A stretch of 64,000 nt of DNA from Alcaligenaceae bacterium (lineage in GTDB: Bacteria; Pseudomonadota; Gammaproteobacteria; Burkholderiales; Burkholderiaceae_B): the NCBI GenBank assembly GCA_947379755.1, contig CANCOC010000007.1:1-64000 (forward strand), given 5' to 3'. Both the position numbers and the translations under genes were made by a program. The notes below the pieces were generated by a model. It was not told where the DNA came from and searched no databases. It saw nothing but the letters and a program-made list of their open reading frames with translations. Positions 57,248 to 64,000 of this stretch are shown piece by piece; within the stretch, counting starts at the first letter, position 1; every line of letters begins with the position of its first letter.

Positions 57248-58702
57248 TTATCCCTTTAGAGTTTGTTCGAGTACATGCAGCGTATGGTTAAGATCTGTCT
57301 GCTTGGCGCGTAAATCCGAAATCTTTCGCACCGCGTGCAACACGGTCGTGTGATCACGGCCACCAAACAGGTCACCAATCTCTGGCAAGCTTTTTTGCGT
57401 CAGTTCTTTTGCCAGATACATTGCAACCTGACGCGGCATTGCAATATTGGCAGGTCGACGTTTCGAATACATGTCGGCAACCTTGATCTTGTAGTAGTCT
57501 GATACGGTTTTTTGAATATTTTCCACCGTGATCTGACCATTTGATACGGACAATAAATCTTTGAGGGCATCTTTGCAGATATCCACATTCACAACATCGC
57601 GTCCGTAAAAGCGCGCGTAAGCAAGCACTTTGCTCAGCGCACCTTCTAGTTCGCGCACGTTGCTCCTTAAATGTTTGGCGATAAAGAACGCAACTTCTTC
57701 AGGCATCGCCAGCCCTTCCTGTTCGGCCTTGCGCAACAGAATCGCAACACGCATTTCAAGTTCCGGGGGCTCGATGGCCACCGTCAGACCTGAATCAAAT
57801 CGTGAAATCAAGCGGCTATCAATTCCTGCCAGCTCCTTTGGATAGGTGTCACTGGTAATGATGATCTGTTTGCGCTGTGCGACCATTGCCTCAAAGGCAT
57901 AAAAGAATTCTTCCTGCGTCCTGCTCTTGCCAGAAAAAAACTGAATATCATCAATCAGCAATAGATCAAGCGAGTGGTAATAACGCTTGAAGTCGTCAAA
58001 TGCCTTGCGCTGATAGGCCTTGACCACATCGGATACATATTGATCCGCATGTACATATCGCACCCTGACGGTATTGCCCGACTGCAAGCCGGCGTCAACC
58101 ATTGCGTTGCCGATTGCGTGGATCAAATGCGTTTTGCCTAAACCTACTCCACCGTACAGAAAAAGCGGGTTGTACGACGTGCCAGGATTTTCTGCAACTT
58201 GCAGCGCTGCTGCGCGTGCAAGCTGGTTTGCTTTTCCTGTCACGAAATTATCAAAGGTCAAGTGTGTGTTGAGCCTCGATCGCTCATCGACCATTGTGAC
58301 CGCAGCAGCGGCGCCAACGTTGGCCATGGATGTTGTTTTTTCTGCGTGGCCGGCAACTTCTTTTGCAAGATCCTGCATGGCCTGTGCCGCGTGCACGGGT
58401 GCTCGCGGTGCGGAGACAGGTCCGGCGAGAGGCCGTTGTGTGCGCTCAGAAGGGTTATTTGTGGACAACTCAAATTGAACATGAACTGTTTTTTTAAACC
58501 ATTCACCGGCAAAACTTTCGATCTGATTCAAAAAGTTTTTGCGCACCCAGTCGAGCTTGAATCGGTTTGGGGCGGACAGGCGTAATACAGCCTGTGAATC
58601 ATCATAGGAAAGAGGTACCAGCGGACGTATCCATGCGCTGATTTGCTGAGGGGGAATGTCCTGCTCAAGGCGACTGATGCAGGATTGCCAAAACTCGTTC
58701 AT
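57248..58702 (-). CDS. dnaA: chromosomal replication initiator protein DnaA
   Basis: A 484-aa AAA+ initiator that binds DnaA boxes and melts the origin. Domain [21 protein letters not shown]. The AAA+ Walker A is [16 protein letters not shown], Walker B is [13 protein letters not shown], and domain IV has [14 protein letters not shown], the DNA-binding helix-turn-helix. Domain II is Ala-rich. A near-match DnaA box lies in the coding sequence (58460-58468) and a perfect one upstream. The sequence resembles Bordetella DnaA. First gene of the leftward operon. Confidence 0.98.
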   Translation of the reverse strand: MNEFWQSCISRLEQDIPPQQISAWIRPLVPLSYDDSQAVLRLSAPNRFKLDWVRKNFLNQIESFAGEWFKKTVHVQFELSTNNPSERTQRPLAGPVSAPRAPVHAAQAMQDLAKEVAGHAEKTTSMANVGAAAAVTMVDERSRLNTHLTFDNFVTGKANQLARAAALQVAENPGTSYNPLFLYGGVGLGKTHLIHAIGNAMVDAGLQSGNTVRVRYVHADQYVSDVVKAYQRKAFDDFKRYYHSLDLLLIDDIQFFSGKSRTQEEFFYAFEAMVAQRKQIIITSDTYPKELAGIDSRLISRFDSGLTVAIEPPELEMRVAILLRKAEQEGLAMPEEVAFFIAKHLRSNVRELEGALSKVLAYARFYGRDVVNVDICKDALKDLLSVSNGQITVENIQKTVSDYYKIKVADMYSKRRPANIAMPRQVAMYLAKELTQKSLPEIGDLFGGRDHTTVLHAVRKISDLRAKQTDLNHTLHVLEQTLKG

Positions 58703-58892
58703 GTGACTCGCTGAATAAACCCTGATTCTACCCTGTGGGAAGCAAGTTATCCACAGGTCTGACAGCGTACATTCCGAAGTGTTTTATCTAACCGTTTGAC
58801 TAATTACGTTATTTTTGATGAAATGGAGGGCTTTTCCGGATTCTTTTTCCGGAATCCCTAAACCTTATTCGCTCTTTGTTGGGCCATTCATC
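58703..58892. other. dnaA-rpmH intergenic region, candidate origin/regulatory region
   Basis: 190 bases between the divergent dnaA and rpmH genes. It contains one perfect DnaA box (TTATCCACA, 58747-58755) and an AT-rich stretch around 58795-58825. Promoters for both directions must lie here. The dnaA region is the usual origin location in Burkholderiales, but one perfect box in a short region is modest, so the true origin may extend into neighbouring sequence. Confidence 0.6.
58747..58755 (+). promoter_or_regulatory. DnaA box
   Basis: Exact match to the consensus TTATCCACA, 45 bases from the dnaA start codon. It may serve the origin or dnaA autoregulation. Confidence 0.8.
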
Positions 58893-59027
58893 ATGAAACG
58901 TACCTACCAGCCTTCCGTAACACGCCGCAAACGCACGCACGGCTTTCGCGTCCGCATGAAAACCCGTGGTGGTCGCGCTGTGATTAACGCTCGCCGTGCC
59001 AAGGGCCGTAAGCGTCTGGCCGTCTAA
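58893..59027 (+). CDS. rpmH: 50S ribosomal protein L34
   Basis: The 44-aa L34 protein, starting at ATG 58893. It begins [18 protein letters not shown] and ends [18 protein letters not shown], very basic, the normal length and sequence. It is part of the large ribosomal subunit near the exit region. It starts the rightward run rpmH-rnpA-yidD-yidC-mnmE, facing away from dnaA. Confidence 0.98.
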   Translation: MKRTYQPSVTRRKRTHGFRVRMKTRGGRAVINARRAKGRKRLAV

Positions 59028-59079
59028 CACGCCTGGTTGTGTAGCGCGGTTTCCTTCGCTGCTACCCATCTCTGCCGTT

Positions 59080-59478
59080 ATGTCACGCGCCACGTTTCCC
59101 GCGGCGGCGCGCATGCACCGCCCCACTGAATTTGCTGCTGCCCTCTCGGGCAAACGCATTGCTCGTGGGGCGTATTTTATCGTGATCGCCCATGCAACCA
59201 GTGCCTCTATCAGTATCGATACTGATCCAGACGCTGGAATTGTTGCGCCCATTGCGCGCCTGGGTCTCATTATGGCCAAACGCTTTGCACATCACGCCTC
59301 TACCCGTAATGCACTCAAGCGTGTAGTGCGCGAAGCCTTTCGCTCACAGCGCCTGTCATTGCCTGCTGCAGATTACGTCGTCAAACTCAACCGCCGTATT
59401 CAGGATATTTCACTGACACAGCTCAAGATTGCAGCACGACAAGAAGTTGATGCTCATTTCGCCAGAGCCAGGTCATGA
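59080..59478 (+). CDS. rnpA: ribonuclease P protein component
   Basis: A 132-aa basic protein that assists RNase P RNA in trimming tRNA 5' ends. The start at ATG 59080 ([19 protein letters not shown]) matches relatives; an earlier in-frame ATG would overlap rpmH. The hallmark RNR-type helix reads [19 protein letters not shown]. Its stop overlaps yidD by ATGA, indicating coupling. Confidence 0.96.
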   Translation: MSRATFPAAARMHRPTEFAAALSGKRIARGAYFIVIAHATSASISIDTDPDAGIVAPIARLGLIMAKRFAHHASTRNALKRVVREAFRSQRLSLPAADYVVKLNRRIQDISLTQLKIAARQEVDAHFARARS

Positions 59479-59735
59479 TTAAAACCCTGTTGACGGCACC
59501 GATTCGTGCATATAAATTCTTTCTTAGCCCCTGGCTGGGTCAGTCATGCCGTTTTACGCCGACTTGCTCAACTTATGCAATCGAAGCAATCGAAACCTGG
59601 GGTCCACTACGCGGTACTGCCTTAGCCGCCAGTCGTCTGGGCCGCTGCCATCCCTGGTGCAAGGGAGGACATGATCCTGTTCCTGTCAAACCTCCTTCAG
59701 GTCAGGAACGGACGACCCGCGTTCACACTGATTAA
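59475..59735 (+). CDS. yidD: membrane protein insertion efficiency factor YidD
   Basis: An 86-aa protein. The family motifs are [28 protein letters not shown] (residue 13 on) and [17 protein letters not shown]. An amphipathic N-terminus and conserved Cys residues are seen. It helps YidC insert proteins into the inner membrane. Start overlaps rnpA stop as ATGA. yidC follows after a 78-base gap. Confidence 0.95.
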   Translation: MIKTLLTAPIRAYKFFLSPWLGQSCRFTPTCSTYAIEAIETWGPLRGTALAASRLGRCHPWCKGGHDPVPVKPPSGQERTTRVHTD

Positions 59736-59813
59736 CGCTAAACTGCCAATCTTTGCTGGTTTTGCTCTTTTAATTACTTTCCTGTTAGCTGTTTTTTTAT
59801 TTATTAGGCAAGA

Positions 59814-61520
59814 ATGGATATCCGACGCACCGTATTGTTGATGATCTTCTCCTTTTCCCTGCTCATGCTGTGGAACAACTGGCAGATTCATCAGGGCAAC
59901 GCACCCCTTTTTGGGGCTGCGCCTGTTTCAACCAAGACTGCTGCTACGAATGATTCGCCTGCAGCTGCGACAAACGGCGTTCCAAATGCCCAGCCTGCTC
60001 CATCTGCCAATCCCGCTGCTTCGACGTCTGCCGTTATTCCAGGCACCGTTGCTGTTGCTGCTGCGCAGGTTCAGACGGTCAGCGTTCAGACAGATGTATT
60101 AAAGCTGACGTTTGATCTGCAGGGTGCCCAGCTGATCCGTGCTGAATTGCTTGCCTTTCCCGAAACAGACAATAAAGAAGTGCCTTTTACTCTGCTTGAA
60201 CGTACCGCCGGGCGCACACATATTGTTCAGTCCGGATTGACTGGTGCACCTGCCGGGCAGCTTTACCCAACACATCTTTCTGCTTTCACCATGGTGTCTG
60301 ACGCATCAACACTGGCTGGTGACACCCTTGTTGTGAAGTTTGCCGCCGAATCAGAAGGTGTAAAGCTGATCAAAACCTTTACGTTACATCGCGGCCAGTA
60401 TGTCATCGATGTTGCGCATCAGATTGAGAATACGGGTACGGCTCCTGTGACGCCCTCGGTCTATCTGCAAATTACACGTGATGGGATCGATCCAAACCAG
60501 AGCAGCGCACCAAGCTTCCTGAGTGGTCCGCAAAGCTTTATAGGTGCAGCAGTTTATTCAGAGCAGGATAAGTTTCAAAAAATCACATTTGCTGAAATCG
60601 AAAAGCACAAAGCAAGTTATATCAAGCAGGCTGATAACGGCTGGTTTGGTATGGTGCAACACTATTTTGTAACGGCCTGGGTTCCTCCCCAAGGCAAGTC
60701 ACGTAATTACGAAATTACCGAGCTTGATAAGAATCTGTTTGCTGTGCGCAGTATTGAACCCGTTGGTGTGATCAATGCCAATAGCACCGTTACGATCAAT
60801 TCAAAATTATGGGTTGGTCCACAGGACCAGTCTGAACTTGAAAAAGTGGCTCCTGGCCTGGATCTGGTTGTAGATTATGGTTTGCTGACGATCATTGCAA
60901 AACCCGTTTTTTCTCTCATGACCTTTTTGTTTACCTTTCTGGGTAACTGGGGCTGGACGATTGTTGCCCTGACGGTCCTGATCAAAGCAGCTTTTTATCC
61001 TCTCTCTGCCGCGAGCTACCGTTCGATGGCAAAAATGAAACAAGTTTCACCTCGCTTACAGGCGCTTAAAGAAAAATTCGGTGATGACCGTCAAAAGCTG
61101 AATGCTGCAATGATGGAAATGTACCGTACAGAGAAAATCAATCCTCTGGGCGGGTGTTTGCCTATTGTCATTCAGATCCCTGTATTCATTTCTCTTTATT
61201 ACGTTCTGGGTTCAAGCGTTGAGTTACGTGGGGCGCCCTGGATTCTCTGGGTCCATGACCTGGCTGTTCGCGATCCCTACTTCATTCTTCCAGCGATCAT
61301 GATGGGCACGATGTTCCTGCAGATGAAACTCAACCCGACGCCTCCTGATCCAATGCAAGCTAAGGTCATGATGTTTATGCCCCTGATCTTTGGTGGAATG
61401 ATGTTCTTCTTCCCTGCGGGTCTCGTGCTGTACTGGTGCGTAAACAACACGTTGTCGATTTCGCAACAGTGGTACATCACTCAAAAAATGGCCAAACTTG
61501 CTGCCACACCGCATCGTTAA
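59814..61520 (+). CDS. yidC: membrane protein insertase YidC
   Basis: A 568-aa inner-membrane insertase (Oxa1 family) working alone or with Sec. It has an N-terminal membrane helix ([17 protein letters not shown]), a large periplasmic beta domain (about residues 60-350, after an Ala/Pro-rich linker) and the C-terminal five-helix core with [21 protein letters not shown], a conserved hydrophilic-groove region. Length typical for proteobacteria. mnmE begins two bases after the stop. Confidence 0.97.
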   Translation: MDIRRTVLLMIFSFSLLMLWNNWQIHQGNAPLFGAAPVSTKTAATNDSPAAATNGVPNAQPAPSANPAASTSAVIPGTVAVAAAQVQTVSVQTDVLKLTFDLQGAQLIRAELLAFPETDNKEVPFTLLERTAGRTHIVQSGLTGAPAGQLYPTHLSAFTMVSDASTLAGDTLVVKFAAESEGVKLIKTFTLHRGQYVIDVAHQIENTGTAPVTPSVYLQITRDGIDPNQSSAPSFLSGPQSFIGAAVYSEQDKFQKITFAEIEKHKASYIKQADNGWFGMVQHYFVTAWVPPQGKSRNYEITELDKNLFAVRSIEPVGVINANSTVTINSKLWVGPQDQSELEKVAPGLDLVVDYGLLTIIAKPVFSLMTFLFTFLGNWGWTIVALTVLIKAAFYPLSAASYRSMAKMKQVSPRLQALKEKFGDDRQKLNAAMMEMYRTEKINPLGGCLPIVIQIPVFISLYYVLGSSVELRGAPWILWVHDLAVRDPYFILPAIMMGTMFLQMKLNPTPPDPMQAKVMMFMPLIFGGMMFFFPAGLVLYWCVNNTLSISQQWYITQKMAKLAATPHR

Positions 61521-61522
61521 CC

Positions 61523-62881
61523 ATGTCTCGCTCACTGACTGATCCAATTGTGGCAATTGCCACCGCCCCTGGCAGGGGTGGGATCGGTGTGGTGCGTGTC
61601 TCTGGGCCCCGTCTGGGGCCTTTTATTTATAAATTACTTACCAGAGAACTCACCCCCCGACACGCACACTATTTACCGTTTATGGACGGTAACCATCAGT
61701 TGATTGACCAGGGCATTGCTCTGTACTTTCCAAATCCTCACTCATATACAGGAGAGGATGTCCTTGAATTGCAAGGCCATGGTGGTCCCGCCGTACTCCA
61801 GCAACTACTCAAACGTTGTTTGAGTGTCGGTGAATCATATGGAATGCGACTTGCCGGACCAGGTGAATTCACTCAGCGCGCCTTTCTGAATGACAAGATT
61901 GATCTGGCTCAGGCAGAGGCCGTTGCAGACCTCATAGACGCCTCCTCAGAGGCCGCTGCACGCGCAGCAGCCTCATCCCTGTCAGGTGAGTTTTCTCGGC
62001 GTGTCACGCGCCTTGCAGAGGCCATCCTGCAGCTCAGGATGCTTGTAGAAGCAACCCTCGACTTTCCCGAAGAAGAAATTGAATTTCTCGAAAAGTATCA
62101 GGCACGTAGTCGTCTGGATATTTTATTGAGTGATCTGGATGCAATCATTGTTCAGTCCCGCCAGGGAATGGTTCTGCGTGAGGGACTGCATGTTGTTCTG
62201 GCAGGTGAGCCAAACGTTGGAAAATCCAGTTTATTAAATGCGCTGGCAGGTCAGGATCTTGCCATCGTGACCGAGATTGCAGGTACAACCCGGGACAAAG
62301 TTACTCAAGTCATTCACCTGCAGGGTGTACCAGTAACCATCATCGACACCGCCGGTTTACGTGAAACCACAGATCTGATTGAATCAATCGGTATCGAACG
62401 TACCTGGGATGAAATATCAAGAGCTGATGTGGTTTTACATCTTGTCGATGCAACACAACCTGTTTCACCCCTTGATATTGAAATTGATCTTGTACGATCA
62501 AGAAACAGTATTGTTCTAACCGTCATGAACAAGAATGACTTACTTATTGATGCATCATCCGTATCAGATGAATCTATGTCTATCTCCGCCAGGACTGGCG
62601 CGGGACTTGACCAGTTAAAGTCTAAGCTGCTTGAAATTGCAGGCTGGAATCCAGGACAGGAGTCACCCTGGCTCGCCAGGCAACGACATATAGATGCTCT
62701 CGAACAATCCCGTATGCATCTCCTGCTTGCGACAGAGCATGCAGCCCAAAGTGATCGTGTCCTTGACCTATTTGCCGAAGAACTTAGACTCTCGCACGAT
62801 TGTCTCGGTCAAATCACGGGAAAAATGACTCCAGACGACTTGCTTGGTGAAATTTTTTCTCGCTTCTGTATTGGTAAATAA
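61523..62881 (+). CDS. mnmE: tRNA modification GTPase MnmE (TrmE)
   Basis: A 452-aa GTPase that, with MnmG, adds carboxymethylaminomethyl (or a related) group at U34 of certain tRNAs. The start at 61523 ([17 protein letters not shown]) gives the usual N-terminus. An N-terminal tetrahydrofolate domain is followed by helices and a G domain with [21 protein letters not shown] and NKND, then the C-terminal FCIGK with the conserved Cys. mnmG is not the next gene, unlike many genomes. Confidence 0.97.
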   Translation: MSRSLTDPIVAIATAPGRGGIGVVRVSGPRLGPFIYKLLTRELTPRHAHYLPFMDGNHQLIDQGIALYFPNPHSYTGEDVLELQGHGGPAVLQQLLKRCLSVGESYGMRLAGPGEFTQRAFLNDKIDLAQAEAVADLIDASSEAAARAAASSLSGEFSRRVTRLAEAILQLRMLVEATLDFPEEEIEFLEKYQARSRLDILLSDLDAIIVQSRQGMVLREGLHVVLAGEPNVGKSSLLNALAGQDLAIVTEIAGTTRDKVTQVIHLQGVPVTIIDTAGLRETTDLIESIGIERTWDEISRADVVLHLVDATQPVSPLDIEIDLVRSRNSIVLTVMNKNDLLIDASSVSDESMSISARTGAGLDQLKSKLLEIAGWNPGQESPWLARQRHIDALEQSRMHLLLATEHAAQSDRVLDLFAEELRLSHDCLGQITGKMTPDDLLGEIFSRFCIGK

Positions 62882-62917
62882 CAACCCGCTCTAGGGGATC
62901 TTTACCAGCAAGACACA

Positions 62918-63937
62918 TTATTCATGTAAATCCGCCGCATGCATTTCTGCAACTGTCATTTCAGTACTCGCTGGATGCGCATAGATACCATCCTTATAGT
63001 AAGCCGTTGGTATCATCAGATCCAGCTGCGGCGGTGAAGCAAAACCACCCATCATGGATGGACCACGGCCTGGAGTGCTGCGATGCCCGTGGATCACGCC
63101 ACAGGGTGCGAGGACAACATCATTTTCCTGAACATCGACCCAGCCGGTTCCTCCTATATAGAATTGACCAGAGCCACTCCACATGACAAGGAACTCATCT
63201 GAAACAGGATGCTGGTGAATTGTGTCCTGTACGCCAGTGCCGCAATAAGCATAATTAAAACCAACAAGCCTTGTTCCAGCACCTGGCCATAACACGAGCC
63301 GCATAGGCAGACCAATACCAGTGAATGCTGCACCGTCGAGGACATTAAATAATCCACCCTTTGCTTTTACATCAGCTGGCGAAATATTTTTTGCTCGAAC
63401 TGATGGCTGATCATCATTGAATTTCATTTCAGTTGCAGCAGGCGCACTGACGGGTGTTGCATTAATTGCTGCTTTTTCGATTGAATCAAAATTCATCACA
63501 CCAAGTTCATTATTGTAGAAGCCGTGATCGGCATACAGATCAAACTGGGGAGGACAAATCTGGTTAACAAGAATCGCATTTTCTTTACAGGTAGCAGGGT
63601 TACGAATTTGCCTTTCGATACCTTCAGGAATGTATGCAATGTCACCAGGTTTGAGTACAACCCATTGGTCGCGCAGCCATATCTCAACGCTACCAAAACG
63701 GCACAGGATTGCTTCTTCTGCGAGATCATAGGTATAGGGCTGACTTTGTTCACCAGGCTTGACTGTCGTGACATGCACCGCTTCGGTTTGGTAGCCAGTA
63801 CCCGGCCAGGCAAGCAATCTTGTATCCAGTCCATGGGCTGTGATTGATACACCATCAAATAAGTTTCCAATTGCGCCTTCATCACGAATTTTTTTTGCGC
63901 TGCGATAACGGGCGCGCAAAGCGTCAGAGATTGTCAT
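62918..63937 (-). CDS. bicupin protein, gentisate 1,2-dioxygenase-like
   Basis: A 339-aa two-cupin protein. Start at 63937 (MTISDALRARYRSAK) is favoured by AAGGAAGGAC just upstream; the longer frame to 63973 lacks this. The C-terminal cupin has the metal-binding pair in TIHQHPVSDEF, and later an HGHR segment. The N-terminal cupin lacks the matching His pair (SQPYTYDLAEEAIL), as in gentisate dioxygenase relatives where only one cupin binds iron. The exact reaction is uncertain; ring-cleaving dioxygenation or a sugar-type isomerase role are possible. It converges on mnmE, with a 36-base gap. Confidence 0.8.
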   Translation of the reverse strand: MTISDALRARYRSAKKIRDEGAIGNLFDGVSITAHGLDTRLLAWPGTGYQTEAVHVTTVKPGEQSQPYTYDLAEEAILCRFGSVEIWLRDQWVVLKPGDIAYIPEGIERQIRNPATCKENAILVNQICPPQFDLYADHGFYNNELGVMNFDSIEKAAINATPVSAPAATEMKFNDDQPSVRAKNISPADVKAKGGLFNVLDGAAFTGIGLPMRLVLWPGAGTRLVGFNYAYCGTGVQDTIHQHPVSDEFLVMWSGSGQFYIGGTGWVDVQENDVVLAPCGVIHGHRSTPGRGPSMMGGFASPPQLDLMIPTAYYKDGIYAHPASTEMTVAEMHAADLHE

Positions 63938-64000
63938 GTCCTTCCTTATTGTATGTAGCTGTTGCACATACATTGTGATTGTTGATTTTTTGTATCAGGT

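Overview
The window comes from a betaproteobacterium of the order Burkholderiales and looks most like the family Alcaligenaceae (the Bordetella, Advenella and Orrella neighbourhood). This rests on the DnaA and RnpA sequence style, three Bug/TctC solute receptors, a long-form LeuA, the argS-SPOR-dsbA order, and genes typical of the order (DUF1840, DUF455, DUF3429). I estimate GC content by eye at a little over 50%. I saw no tRNA, rRNA, CRISPR array, insertion sequence or prophage.

Layout. At 1-4.7 kb lies a nitrogen-compound group: a partial polysaccharide deacetylase, a gamma-glutamyltransferase homologue, a convergent amidase with a consensus sigma-54 promoter, a PaiB-like protein and a small lipoprotein. 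At 4.9-9.6 kb is a tightly packed five-gene catabolic operon: class II aldolase, Bug receptor, amidohydrolase, second Bug receptor and D-2-hydroxyacid dehydrogenase. At 9.6-19.2 kb is a divergent five-gene peptide-modification cluster: two transglutaminase-like proteins, two circularly permuted ATP-grasp proteins and alpha-E domains. A sigma-54-like promoter lies in its divergent control region.

At 19.5-34.6 kb are mostly conserved housekeeping genes: rhlE, prfC, rpoN, leuA with a candidate leader peptide and a clear terminator, DUF455, DUF3429, a SET-domain methyltransferase, panB, topB with a histone-H1-like tail, gluQ and smg. At 34.7-42.8 kb is the leucine/isovalerate (liu) operon with its MerR regulator. 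Two matching palindromic operators flank the regulator gene, and the second one also serves a divergent operon of metallo-beta-lactamase-fold hydrolase, PLP-dependent lyase and DUF1330 genes. At 42.8-53.5 kb are terC, dsbA, a SPOR protein, argS, a large secreted RHS-repeat protein with a DUF2235 hydrolase-like tail, DUF1840, an iron-type alcohol dehydrogenase and a third Bug receptor.

At 53.7-62.9 kb is the replication-origin neighbourhood: gyrB, dnaN and dnaA read leftward, and rpmH, rnpA, yidD, yidC and mnmE read rightward. A short intergenic region with one perfect DnaA box lies between them. The window ends with a bicupin dioxygenase-like gene.

How the parts fit. rpoN is encoded here, and two sigma-54 type sites are visible, one before the amidase and one before the ATP-grasp/alpha-E pair. 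This suggests, but does not prove, nitrogen control of both the amide-hydrolysis genes and the peptide-modification cluster. The cluster at 9.6-19.2 kb is the best candidate for an incompletely described biological system.
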